Source: Endozoicomonas sp. 8E (GTDB lineage: Bacteria > Pseudomonadota > Gammaproteobacteria > Pseudomonadales > Endozoicomonadaceae). From it: a DNA stretch of 64,000 bases. The stretch lies in NCBI RefSeq assembly GCF_032883915.1, contig NZ_CP120717.1, positions 7,106,001-7,170,000 on the forward strand. The letters are read 5' to 3'. The position numbers and the translations under genes were made by a program. Below are positions 9,142-17,834 of this stretch, piece after piece. The notes beneath the pieces were generated by a model that was given only the letters and a program-made list of their open reading frames with translations, made no database searches and was not told the origin of the DNA. Numbering within the stretch: position 1 is the stretch's first letter; each line of letters starts with the position of its first letter.

Positions 9142-10572
9142 GTGATTCGATTTCTGCTCAACGAGACTCTGGTTGAACTTAGAGACACTCCCTCCGATAC
9201 CACTGTACTGGACTACCTCAGGGGTAATCACAGCCATAATCCGGATAGAAAAACCGGCACCAAGGAGGGCTGCTGTTCAGGCGACTGCGGTGCCTGCACT
9301 GTGGTGGTTGCGGAGCCGGAGAACGAGCGTCTGAACTATCAGACCATCAACGCCTGTATTGCTTTGCTACCGGCACTTAACGGCAAGCAACTGATCACCG
9401 TTGAAGATCTTGCTGAAGGGGAAAAACTGCACCCTGTTCAGCAGGCCATGGTGGATCATCATGGCTCCCAATGCGGTTTCTGCACGCCCGGCATTATCAT
9501 GTCCCTGTTTGCCTTCCATCATGAAACCCCCACAAACAGACCTGACATTTCTGAAGCTCTGGGTGGCAACCTTTGCCGTTGCACCGGCTACCGGTCTATC
9601 GTTGATGCTGCTGATGAAATCGCCAGCCTGACACCTTCTGACCGCTTCAAGCATCAGGAACAAGAGACAGTTCAGAAACTCAACGCATTGAAAGCCCGGA
9701 TCGATGACACCGCCAAGGGTGTCTTTATGCCGAACTCCGAGCAGGCGCTGGCTGATTATCTGCTGAAACATCCACAAGCCAGAATACTCGCCGGTGGCAC
9801 AGACCTTGGGCTGGAAGTGACTCAACAGATGAAGGATTTACCGTCGCTGGTCACTCTGGCCTCAGTCAACGAGTTAAAAGAGATCACCTGTACCGACCGG
9901 GAAATGATCATTGGCTCAGCGGCCAGCTTCCGTCAGCTGGAACCTCTGCTGGCCAGACACTTTCCCGAGTTTGCCGAAATGCTTTCGCGTCTGGGCTCAC
10001 AACAGATTCGAAATGTGGGCACTCTGGGCGGCAATATCGGTAATGCCTCGCCCATAGGCGACACGCCTCCTGTGTTACTGGCACTGGATGCACAGGTTGA
10101 ACTGCGTAAAGGAAACACCATCAGATCCCTGCCTCTGGAAGATTTTTTCCTGGGCTACAAAAAGACCCAGCTCGAAGAAAGTGAATTTATTGCCCGTATT
10201 CGTATTCCGCTCAAACCTCACAAACTGAGGGTTTACAAGCTGAGCAAACGTTATGGTGATGATATATCCGCCGTTCTGGCCGCCATCGATCTGGAATTGA
10301 ACGACAACGGAATCATTACCCGGGCCAGAGTCGCATTTGGAGGTATGGCAGCTATACCCAAACGGGCTTTGGCCTGCGAAACAGCCCTGACAGGAAAAGA
10401 GGCCAGCGCCACCACTCTGCAAGAGGCCCAGAAAGCCATTCATTCAGAATTCACACCGCTGTCTGATGTCAGGGGCAGCAGCGATTATCGATTACAGGCA
10501 GCCTGCAACCTGCTGGAAAGATACTTTCTGGAAATGTCCGGACAAACTGCAAGGATCATTGCTCATGCGTAA
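9142..10572 (+). CDS. xdhA: Xanthine dehydrogenase small subunit (2Fe-2S and FAD)
   Basis: 476 residues from a GTG with an AAAGGAG ribosome binding site 9 bases upstream. Oxidises hypoxanthine/xanthine to urate together with XdhB. The N-terminal ferredoxin domain binds the first cluster through CCSGDCGAC (Cys44, 49, 52) and Cys72. The second cluster uses CGFCTPG (Cys111, 114) and CRCTGY (Cys145, 147). The FAD domain follows from about residue 190, with LAGGTDLG and RNVGTLGGN signatures, then the CO dehydrogenase flavoprotein C-terminal region. Length fits the bacterial two-subunit XDH. First gene of xdhABC; its stop overlaps the xdhB start by 8 bases. Confidence 0.95.
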   Translation: MIRFLLNETLVELRDTPSDTTVLDYLRGNHSHNPDRKTGTKEGCCSGDCGACTVVVAEPENERLNYQTINACIALLPALNGKQLITVEDLAEGEKLHPVQQAMVDHHGSQCGFCTPGIIMSLFAFHHETPTNRPDISEALGGNLCRCTGYRSIVDAADEIASLTPSDRFKHQEQETVQKLNALKARIDDTAKGVFMPNSEQALADYLLKHPQARILAGGTDLGLEVTQQMKDLPSLVTLASVNELKEITCTDREMIIGSAASFRQLEPLLARHFPEFAEMLSRLGSQQIRNVGTLGGNIGNASPIGDTPPVLLALDAQVELRKGNTIRSLPLEDFFLGYKKTQLEESEFIARIRIPLKPHKLRVYKLSKRYGDDISAVLAAIDLELNDNGIITRARVAFGGMAAIPKRALACETALTGKEASATTLQEAQKAIHSEFTPLSDVRGSSDYRLQAACNLLERYFLEMSGQTARIIAHA

Positions 10573-12925
10573 GTTACCGGATATCAGCAAAACCGGGGCT
10601 TCCCCGACGACAGCCAAACACGACAGTGCCCACCTGCATGTCAGCGGCAGAGCCACCTATATCGATGATCGACCCGAAATGGCAGGTCAGCTTCATGCCG
10701 GTTTCGGCCTGTCTACCCAGGCTCATGCTGAAATCATCAGCATGGATCTTGAGGCAGTCAAAAACAGTCCCGGCGTGGTCATGGTCGTCACCGCTGACGA
10801 CATTCCCGGACACAAGGATATTGGCCCGGTTTACCCTGGCGATATGTTGCTGGCTGACGGCAAGGTCGACTATGTTGGTCAGCCGGTCTTTGCGGTAGCG
10901 GCCAGGTCTCATCTGGCTGCCAAAAAAGCGGCCAGAAAAGCAATCATCAAATACAAGGCGTTAGAGCCTGTGCTGGGCATTGATCAGGCCATGCAGGAAG
11001 AATCCTTTCTCAGACCTGAGCATGTGATGCATAAAGGCGACGCCCATCGTGCCATTGCCGAAGCACCCAGACGACTCGAAGGTGCCATGAGCAACGGTGC
11101 CCAGGAACACTTTTATCTGGAAGGACAGATTGCCAGCGTCGTCCCTCTGGAAGACAACCAATACCATATTTACACCTCCAGCCAGCACCCTTCTGAAGTG
11201 CAGAAACTGGTAGCAGAAGTTCTGGGTATTCCTTTGCACAAAGTCGTGGCGGATGTTCGGCGCATGGGAGGAGGCTTTGGTGGTAAAGAGACTCAGGCTG
11301 CTGGTCCGGCCTGTATTGCAGCACTTCTGGCCAGTAAAACCGGACAACCCGTAAAATTCCGGGTCGACCGCTCACAGGACATGATGTCCACCGGCAAGCG
11401 CCACCCTTTCAGACACCGTTATCGGGCAGGCTTTGACAGTAGAGGAGTTATCAAGGGGATAGATATAGAGGTCGCAGGTGATGGCGGTTATTCCCCTGAC
11501 CTTACAGACGCTATTGTCGACAGGGCCATGTTTCATTCCGACAATGCTTACTATCTTGATAATGCCATAGTCACTGGTCACCGTTGCAAAACCAACATTG
11601 CTTCCAACACCGCATTCAGAGGTTTTGGCGGGCCTCAGGGCATGTTGGTAATAGAGCGGGCAATGGACGACATTGCTCGCGCTACCGGTCTGGACCCACT
11701 GGATGTTCGCCTGAATAACCTGTACGGCATTGGCGAACGAAATGTCACTCATTACCACCAGACCTTTGAACACAATGTTCTACCGGAGCTGATGGCAAAA
11801 CTGGAAGAGAGCTCTGAATACCGAAAGCGCAGGCGCGAGATTACAGCGTTCAACCGGAACAGCCCGGTACTAAAGAAAGGCTTGTCCATGACCCCGCTGA
11901 AGTTTGGTATCTCTTTTACGGCCAAACATCTCAACCAGGCTGGCGCTCTGGTCCATGTTTACACCGACGGCAGTATTCAGGTAAATCACGGCGGTACCGA
12001 GATGGGACAGGGGCTTTACGTTAAAGTGGCCCAGGTAGTTGCCCATGAATTTGGTGTTGGTCTGGATCAGGTGCAGGTGACCTCTACCCGAACCGACAAG
12101 GTGCCCAATACCTCTCCAACGGCGGCTTCCAGCGGCAGTGACCTGAATGGCAAGGCCGCACAGGATGCCTGTCAAAAAATTCGTGACCGACTGATAACAT
12201 TCGCTGCCGAACATTATCAGGAACAACCTGAGGATATTCAGTTTGCTGATGGTCATGTTCACATGAAAGAGCGGACCATTCCTTTTGTTGAACTGATTCA
12301 GGCCGCTTACTTCAATCGGGTTTCACTCTCCAGCTCAGGCTTTTACAGCACCCCCGAGATTCACTATGACCGGGAAACAGCCAGGGGCCGCCCCTTTTAT
12401 TATTTCGCCTGCGGTGCTTCGGTATCCGAGGTGGTAGTGGATACCCTGACCGGTGAATACCGGGTGCAGCGGGTTGATATATTGCACGACGTTGGCAGAT
12501 CACTGAACCCCGCCATTGACCGTGGCCAAATTGAAGGCGGGTTTATCCAGGGTATGGGCTGGATGACCACTGAAGAAGTGGTCTGGGATGAGCAGGGAAG
12601 ATTGCTCAGTAACAACCCGGCGACTTACAAGATTCCTACGATTGAAGATCTACCGGCTATCTTTAATGTTGAGTTGTTCGAGCAGGATAACCCGGAGCAT
12701 ACGATTTATCATTCCAAGGCCACCGGCGAACCTCCCCTGATGCTCAGCTTCTCGGTGTGGTCGGCAATACGTGATGCTGTTTCGAGCCTTTCAGACTACA
12801 CCGTCAGCCCGGACATTGATGTTCCCGCGACTCCGGAAAGAGTGCTGAAAGCCATCTCGGAAATAAAAGAGCGGCCCCAGACAAAACCTCTGAAAAAAGA
12901 GGAGGCCGCCTATGGAGTGGATTGA
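10565..12925 (+). CDS. xdhB: Xanthine dehydrogenase molybdenum-binding subunit
   Basis: 786 residues from the ATG at 10565; an upstream in-frame extension lies wholly inside xdhA and is discarded. Carries the molybdopterin-binding signatures GGGFGGKE near residue 234 and FRGFGGPQG near 351, and the catalytic Glu in GEPPLM near residue 718, as in XDH/XO enzymes. AAGGA lies about 9 bases before the start. Translationally coupled to xdhA (8-base overlap) and to xdhC (14-base overlap). Works as the Mo-cofactor half of a heterodimer or higher oligomer in the cytoplasm. Confidence 0.95.
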   Translation: MRKLPDISKTGASPTTAKHDSAHLHVSGRATYIDDRPEMAGQLHAGFGLSTQAHAEIISMDLEAVKNSPGVVMVVTADDIPGHKDIGPVYPGDMLLADGKVDYVGQPVFAVAARSHLAAKKAARKAIIKYKALEPVLGIDQAMQEESFLRPEHVMHKGDAHRAIAEAPRRLEGAMSNGAQEHFYLEGQIASVVPLEDNQYHIYTSSQHPSEVQKLVAEVLGIPLHKVVADVRRMGGGFGGKETQAAGPACIAALLASKTGQPVKFRVDRSQDMMSTGKRHPFRHRYRAGFDSRGVIKGIDIEVAGDGGYSPDLTDAIVDRAMFHSDNAYYLDNAIVTGHRCKTNIASNTAFRGFGGPQGMLVIERAMDDIARATGLDPLDVRLNNLYGIGERNVTHYHQTFEHNVLPELMAKLEESSEYRKRRREITAFNRNSPVLKKGLSMTPLKFGISFTAKHLNQAGALVHVYTDGSIQVNHGGTEMGQGLYVKVAQVVAHEFGVGLDQVQVTSTRTDKVPNTSPTAASSGSDLNGKAAQDACQKIRDRLITFAAEHYQEQPEDIQFADGHVHMKERTIPFVELIQAAYFNRVSLSSSGFYSTPEIHYDRETARGRPFYYFACGASVSEVVVDTLTGEYRVQRVDILHDVGRSLNPAIDRGQIEGGFIQGMGWMTTEEVVWDEQGRLLSNNPATYKIPTIEDLPAIFNVELFEQDNPEHTIYHSKATGEPPLMLSFSVWSAIRDAVSSLSDYTVSPDIDVPATPERVLKAISEIKERPQTKPLKKEEAAYGVD

Positions 12926-13754
12926 CGCACTGTCAGAGCTCAAGCGTTCTGGTCAGCCTGGCGTTCTGGTGACCATCCTGGGATCAGCCGGTTCTGCGCC
13001 CAGGAAATCAGGCAGTAAAATGCTGGTCACAGAAGAAAAAAGCTTTGACACTGTGGGTGGCGGGCATCTTGAGTTTCTCCTGATTGAGAGAGCCAGGGAG
13101 CTGATGGCTTCAGATCAGCAAGAGCCTGTTATGGAGCACTTCCCACTGGGCCCCCGGTTAGGTCAGTGCTGCGGTGGCAGTGTCAGCGTGATGCTGGAGC
13201 CCATTGCAGGCTGTCACTTCCATATTGCTCTTTTTGGGGCCGGGCATATTGGCAAAGCACTTATTCATGTTCTTACGCCTCTGAATTGCCGCATCACCTG
13301 GATCGATAATCGGGCAGAGCTTTTCCCCCAGACTACCCCTGAAAATGTCACCTGTATCCTCAGTGAACAGCCCGATGAAGAGGTGGCAGATCTACCCGAA
13401 AACGCCTTTATTCTGGTCGTCACCCACAATCACCAGCTGGATTATGGGATTGCTGAACAGGCATTAAAACGATCAGACACTGGCTGGTTGGGTGTCATAG
13501 GCTCCGAAACTAAAGCCAGCAGATTCCGTAAGCGTCTTGAGCATAAGGGCTTCAACCCGAAGCGGATTGAGCAGATGAGATGTCCGGTCGGACTCAATGA
13601 GGTGGGAGGCAGAGAGCCCGCAGAGATCGCCATTGCCATTGCCGCAGAGATACTGGCTGTCAGAAATGGCTCTCGTGACAGCCTTGTCCGAAAAAGGGAG
13701 GGTATTCCCTGGCAGACACTCAAGACATTAATAAACGACCACCACCAAGCCTGA
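12912..13754 (+). CDS. xdhC: Xanthine dehydrogenase accessory protein XdhC
   Basis: 280 residues, starting inside xdhB behind a strong GAGGAGG site. XdhC-family proteins bind molybdenum cofactor, support its sulfuration and insert it into XdhB. Visible features: an N-terminal XdhC/CoxI region with GSAPRKSGSKM and CCGGSVSVM, then a Rossmann-type C-terminal domain with GAGHIGKAL and VIGSETKASRFRKRL. Last gene of the xdhABC operon; the stop codon lies in the loop of a strong stem-loop. Confidence 0.95.
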   Translation: MEWIDALSELKRSGQPGVLVTILGSAGSAPRKSGSKMLVTEEKSFDTVGGGHLEFLLIERARELMASDQQEPVMEHFPLGPRLGQCCGGSVSVMLEPIAGCHFHIALFGAGHIGKALIHVLTPLNCRITWIDNRAELFPQTTPENVTCILSEQPDEEVADLPENAFILVVTHNHQLDYGIAEQALKRSDTGWLGVIGSETKASRFRKRLEHKGFNPKRIEQMRCPVGLNEVGGREPAEIAIAIAAEILAVRNGSRDSLVRKREGIPWQTLKTLINDHHQA

Positions 13755-13762
13755 AGGCTTGG
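13745..13762 (+). terminator. Stem-loop at the end of xdhABC
   Basis: CCAAGCC-TGAA-GGCTTGG forms a perfect 7-bp stem with a tetraloop that contains the xdhC stop. Outer CCAC/GTGG bases can extend it. The downstream U-tract is poor, so it may serve RNA stability or convergent termination rather than classical intrinsic termination. Confidence 0.5.
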
Positions 13763-13770
13763 AAGTGGGT

Positions 13771-14955
13771 TTATACCGGGCTTGAACCAGCCGCCCCAGA
13801 GGTCTGAGATTGGCTATCTGCACTTGCGGAAACACCTGCACGAGATGCCTCTCTATCTTCCTTTTTGGTCGTCATGCCCTCGCCCCGAGCCATAAAAACC
13901 CGTTGCTTGTTGACAAGAGCTTTAATAAATTCCAACTGTTTTTCTATAAAGTCATGCTGCAATTTACTGAAATTACTATCAGCTTCGAGATATTGTTTAC
14001 GCGCTTCAAATGTCTCCTGAAGCATGGAATTCTCAGACAAACTATGCTCTAACTCATCCAACTGCCTGGCATGCCCAGCTAAATCGTGAACTACCGGGTT
14101 GGCCTTTGCACTGTCCAGTAATCCCTGTACGCGAACGAACGCCTCCTCTTCGGCGTCCAGATCAATAGCTGTTCGCAGCAATTTCAGCTGAACATCCTGA
14201 CCTTCGGTCCTTTTCTCATCTAAACGATGAAACTTTACTCTAAGACCCTGAATGTCTGAGGCCTGTTTTTGCAGTACCTTCTCATAAAACTGGATATCTG
14301 TCGGCATCGTCAGTTCGACACATCTATTCAATGTAAGTTCGAAAAAATTACGCACACTTGCATCATTTATAAAAATCTTCAAAGGTGCCAGTCGACGACA
14401 ATTATTCAACGCCTTCAACCGCTTAAGCCGTGCTTCCAGCATTTGCTCCTTTAACTCGGAACACTCCTTCTCGAGGCGTGTTATTGTTTCTGTCAGATTA
14501 TCTTCAGGTGTCTTCTGGTAGATTTCAGAAGCAGCCTTAAGCCTGCCGTAAAAGCCTCCGGCTGCGCCAATAGCAATATAGAGTGCCAAGGTTTTTTTCA
14601 GGCCCAGGTATTTGAAAGAAAGCAAAGGAAGAACAGGAAGACGCCGTGAGGTAAAGGGTATTGGGTTCAAAATCGCCTTACTCAGAGCGGATACACAACC
14701 ATCCATGGTGCCAACAATAGAGGCCAGAGGGTGATGCATTGCATCTGCGGCGGTCACGCTGTAATCCTCCAGCGCTTTTTTAAGCTGACTCAGGTTACCT
14801 TCTGTTAAAGGAATCTGCTTGAGAGCATCAGGTTCAGGGAGAGTTGCAATCTGTTCAGACAGATCATCCTGCTTTTGAGCAGGATCAATCGCTGAAGCCT
14901 CAATGCCAGCAAAATCAGAGAAACTCGGCGGTGAAGGGGGGGGCTTTATATTCAT
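13771..14955 (-). CDS. Coiled-coil protein with proline-rich N-terminus, unknown
   Basis: 394 residues with an AGGAG site before the ATG. Proline-rich start (MNIKPPPSPPSF), then an acidic segment, one short hydrophobic stretch around residues 130-150 (TLALYIAIGAAGG), and from about residue 155 a long charged helical region of Glu/Lys/Leu-rich coiled-coil character. The C-terminal tail is Ser/Ala/Gly-rich and disordered. It is not recognised as a known family. Convergent with xdhC. The architecture resembles secreted or host-directed coiled-coil proteins of symbionts, but there is no direct evidence of that here. Confidence 0.6.
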   Translation of the reverse strand: MNIKPPPSPPSFSDFAGIEASAIDPAQKQDDLSEQIATLPEPDALKQIPLTEGNLSQLKKALEDYSVTAADAMHHPLASIVGTMDGCVSALSKAILNPIPFTSRRLPVLPLLSFKYLGLKKTLALYIAIGAAGGFYGRLKAASEIYQKTPEDNLTETITRLEKECSELKEQMLEARLKRLKALNNCRRLAPLKIFINDASVRNFFELTLNRCVELTMPTDIQFYEKVLQKQASDIQGLRVKFHRLDEKRTEGQDVQLKLLRTAIDLDAEEEAFVRVQGLLDSAKANPVVHDLAGHARQLDELEHSLSENSMLQETFEARKQYLEADSNFSKLQHDFIEKQLEFIKALVNKQRVFMARGEGMTTKKEDREASRAGVSASADSQSQTSGAAGSSPV

Positions 14956-15115
14956 AAGAAACTCCTGTTCATTGATTGACTGACTTCCATTGTCAGAGGG
15001 TTACCTTCTCTTAATTTGGACATTCAACTTAGGGAATGGTTCCCCTGCCCCTTTAAAAGGTCAGCACAGAATGAGTAAGAAAATATGATTTTGTACGAAC
15101 AGGTACTTATACTTT

Positions 15116-15276
15116 ATACCAACCTTGCTTTCTAACTCCCGTGATGGAGCGTGTCGCAAAACCTTGGTTCCCACGCTTTCAGGCCCTCTGGGTCCCAGCG
15201 TGGGAACGAGTTGTTAGAGTTTTGTGACACCCTCAAATCTTCAGCGCAATAGGGAGTTAGAAAGTTCGATTGGTAT
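15116..15276. repeat. 161-bp MITE, same termini as the element at 1252
   Basis: Terminal inverted repeats 15116-15140 and 15252-15276 match those of the 1252-1412 element, as does the inner flank TCTTCAGCGCAATAGGGAG. The centre is different: it is replaced by a smaller palindromic element at 15147-15234. The right end lies 27 bp upstream of tlyA, so the element may carry or replace the tlyA promoter. Confidence 0.75.
15147..15234. repeat. Nested palindromic element with IS1182-like ends
   Basis: Ends read GAGCGTGTCGCAAAAC and, inverted, GTTTTGTGACACCCTC, matching the termini of the IS1182-type element at 19641-21362 and of the repeat at 22917-23164. The centre holds the dispersed hairpin GTTCCCACGC...GCGTGGGAAC. 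It lies inside the MITE at 15116-15276. Confidence 0.65.
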
Positions 15277-15303
15277 TACCTGTTTCCCAATGCGGTTATC
15301 AGA

Positions 15304-16071
15304 ATGGAAAGAGTGGATCGTCTGCTGGTAGACAACGGCCTTGCTGCCTCCCGCACCCAGGCACAGAAGTTTATTGCTGAAGGAAAGGTGCAAGTGTTGC
15401 ATTCCTGCAACTGGCAGACTGTAAAAAAACCCAGCGAGAAATTGACCGGAGACGCAGAGCTGAAAGTCACTCTGGATGAGTCGGACCGATTTGTTTCCCG
15501 TGGCGGACTCAAGCTGGCGAGCGCTCTGGAGAAAGCCAGTCTGGATATTACGGGAATGACCGTGATAGATGTAGGTCAGTCAACGGGCGGTTTTACTGAC
15601 TGTGCCCTGCAGTCAGGCGCGGCGAAAGTCGTCGGTATTGAAGTAGGGCATGAGCAACTGGTGGAGAAACTGCGGCAAGATCAGCGGGTAGTCTGTCTGG
15701 AAGGTATTAATGCCCGTGAGCTTGGCCCGGAGCTGTTAGAGCACACTGAAAACGAAGCCGGATTTGATCTGGCAGTGATGGATGTTTCTTTTATTTCCCA
15801 GACCAAAATTATACCTTCGCTGGCACCGCTGATTAAAAAGGGAGGTTTTCTGATCAGCCTGGTCAAACCGCAATTTGAAGTGGGAAAAGCAGGTCTGGGC
15901 AAAGGAGGCATTGTTCGGGATGACCGTCTCTACCCTGAAGTAGAATCATCCATTCGAAGCTGTCTCGAAGAGCAGGGTCTGAAAACCACCGATTATTTTG
16001 ACAGTCCGATCAAAGGGGGTGATGGAAACCGGGAGTTTCTTGTTATTGCCAGAAAGGCGTCATCATCCTGA
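15304..16071 (+). CDS. tlyA: TlyA-family rRNA 2'-O-methyltransferase
   Basis: 255 residues. An S4 RNA-binding domain (about residues 3-65: MERVDRLLVDNGLAASRTQA) is followed by an FtsJ-like SAM-dependent methyltransferase domain with the motif DVGQSTGGFTDCALQ and the later VMDVSFIS and LVKPQFE motifs. The family methylates ribose in 16S/23S rRNA; older annotations call it hemolysin A. The gene starts soon after a MITE with no strong Shine-Dalgarno sequence. A truncated second copy of this gene is at 17358-17616. Confidence 0.9.
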   Translation: MERVDRLLVDNGLAASRTQAQKFIAEGKVQVLHSCNWQTVKKPSEKLTGDAELKVTLDESDRFVSRGGLKLASALEKASLDITGMTVIDVGQSTGGFTDCALQSGAAKVVGIEVGHEQLVEKLRQDQRVVCLEGINARELGPELLEHTENEAGFDLAVMDVSFISQTKIIPSLAPLIKKGGFLISLVKPQFEVGKAGLGKGGIVRDDRLYPEVESSIRSCLEEQGLKTTDYFDSPIKGGDGNREFLVIARKASSS

Positions 16072-16100
16072 GGATTTACCACCGAGCCATCCCGGAGACT
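16064..16100 (-). pseudogene. 37-bp remnant of the O-methyltransferase gene
   Basis: Bases 16064-16100 match 17941-17977, inside the intact O-methyltransferase gene, at 34 of 37 positions. The match starts within the last codons of tlyA. It looks like the scar of a deletion that joined the tlyA end to the middle of a second copy of the methyltransferase gene. Confidence 0.6.
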
Positions 16101-16465
16101 TCAGACCTGACAGGGACCTGCCAAGGTTAGTATTCCTGACCGAAACGTCAGTGTTTCTGCCTGTCATGTTTACAAAAAATACCCTACGATTTTTCATGTT
16201 CAGACTTTACAGGATACCAACACTGAGTCAGCTTCCAACAAAGTAAAGGGCAGGTATCGGCGAAAAAGCAAACTTCTGAGGGATTACCCGGTGATCTCTT
16301 GTGAGTAAGGCAAACATCTCGTGTTTCATCATCGGGGATGATTGAAATTACCAGTTTATACGCTTTTTGCTGAGCTATTCTGCTTTGGGCACTCCAAAAT
16401 CAAAATCGTTAAATGATATTTGGGTAGTCCAGTAATTGAATAATTAATAGATCAAAGGAGTGATA

Positions 16466-17317
16466 ATGATGTTGTCTAATAATATTTCTTCCCGCCCAAC
16501 GACGCAGGTTTTTTCAGATGCCGCCTCGGCATCTTTTGTTGAAACGCAGACCAAAGGCATAAAATTTGGCGATACATTCAGAACCGTCTCCTCAGTGTTT
16601 TCTGAAAGTGTTTTAAATGAGGCCAATCGGGTAATAGATGACGACAAAAGTTATTTCAACTCGGCTTTTGTCAATCGTATGCTGAAAAAAAGAACGATAA
16701 GTAAAGTTATAGAATCAAGCACAATATTTGACGATTTGAAATTTTGGTTAAATTGTGGAAATCCCGTTTTCTCTGCCGAATTATGCTATAACGAGCGAAT
16801 TCAGTTTGATGAAAATGGTCATTTGATTAAAGGGTGTTTCCGAAAGGACTGCTTGGCTACTTCATCGGATGAAATCTGGGCTCTATGCTCAGAGGCATTG
16901 GAAAAAATGGCCGATGAATTTCAATGGCGGGATCGTTCGGTAGAAGTTTCTGGTATTGCCCTGATTCGTTACCCATTAATTCCCTCAAGGGGAATTAAAA
17001 ATATGGTCTGGCATAAGGATCCCGGCAAAAAGAGCATGGTCGTCCAATTGAATGACAATACCAACGCAACTGGAACGGGTGTAAAGTATTCAGGAGGCGG
17101 GCTTGATATTGGCAAAATGTCATCGAGTTCTAATCCAATGGAAACATTGCTTGATGAAGGCACTGAGGAGTCATTTTCATATGATGGCCGAAATAACGGG
17201 CTTAGATTTTCCAATGAACATTCCCTGATTCATCGGGCTGGGGATATCGTATACCTCAGCGAAAATGCTGATGATCTGGAAGAAAAACGCATCATAGTGG
17301 TAGTAGTTGATGATTAA
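16466..17317 (+). CDS. Unknown protein with an HxD motif, possibly 2OG-oxygenase-like
   Basis: 283 residues; AAAGGAG lies 5 bases before the ATG at 16466 (a second ATG follows directly). There is no signal peptide. The C-terminal half has RYPLIPSRG, then WHKD (an H-x-D triad as in Fe(II)/2-oxoglutarate oxygenases), a beta-rich SMVVQLND, GGGLDIG, and LIHRAGDIVYLSE near the end. This order resembles a prolyl-hydroxylase-like double-stranded beta-helix, but the distal His and Arg/Lys are not certain. It lies between the intact and broken tlyA copies. The family assignment is tentative. Confidence 0.5.
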   Translation: MMLSNNISSRPTTQVFSDAASASFVETQTKGIKFGDTFRTVSSVFSESVLNEANRVIDDDKSYFNSAFVNRMLKKRTISKVIESSTIFDDLKFWLNCGNPVFSAELCYNERIQFDENGHLIKGCFRKDCLATSSDEIWALCSEALEKMADEFQWRDRSVEVSGIALIRYPLIPSRGIKNMVWHKDPGKKSMVVQLNDNTNATGTGVKYSGGGLDIGKMSSSSNPMETLLDEGTEESFSYDGRNNGLRFSNEHSLIHRAGDIVYLSENADDLEEKRIIVVVVDD

Positions 17318-17350
17318 TACCCATCGTGTTTTCTAACTCCCGTGATGAGC
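17317..17350. repeat. Truncated left end of the 161-bp MITE
   Basis: ATACCCATCGTG...CTAACTCCCGTGATGAG matches the left end of the MITEs at 1252 and 15116, then stops eight bases before the broken tlyA copy. Its first base is the last base of the preceding gene's TAA stop. Confidence 0.6.
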
Positions 17351-17357
17351 ATACAGA

Positions 17358-17616
17358 ATGGAAAGTGCGGATCGTCTGCTGGTAGACAACGTCCTTGCTG
17401 CCTCACGCACCCAGGCACAGAAGTATTGCTAAAGGAAAGGTGCAAGTGTTGCATGCCGACAACTGGCAGACTGTCTATCCTGAAGTAGTATCATCCATTC
17501 GAAGCTGTCTCGAAGAGCAGGGTCTGAAAACCACCGATTATTTTGACAGTCCGATCAAAGGGGGTGATGGAAACCGGGAGTTTCTCATTATTGCCAGAAA
17601 GGCGTCATCACCCTGA
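17358..17616 (+). pseudogene. tlyA: Internally deleted tlyA copy
   Basis: The first about 120 bp match the tlyA start (ATGGAAAG...CTGGTAGACAAC) with a one-base loss near AGAAGTATTGC that breaks the frame. The sequence then jumps to the last about 140 bp of tlyA (TATCCTGAAGTAG... to the stop). About 500 bp of the middle, including the SAM-binding motif, is missing. Not functional. Confidence 0.85.
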
Positions 17617-17620
17617 ACGG

Positions 17621-17834
17621 CTAGCAGCCTGTCGGACTTGAGCGTCCGTAGCGAGGATTGCGAGAAATTGAGGATAAAAATTTCTGATTCCGAGGAGAAT
17701 AGCGAGCTATTTGACGAGGGAGCAGGAATTTTTAGACCAATTTATCGCAACCGCACGACTGCATGGATGCAGGAGCTAGAGCAACGCAGGAGCAGCTGCC
17801 GTGTAGGACAGTCTTAAGTCCGACAGGCTGCTAG
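17621..17834. repeat. 214-bp MITE with CTAGCAGCCTGTCGGACTT ends
   Basis: Bases 17621-17639 and 17816-17834 are perfect 19-bp inverted repeats beginning CTAGCAGCC. No coding capacity. The right end overlaps the stop codon of the O-methyltransferase gene and supplies its TAG. Confidence 0.8.
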
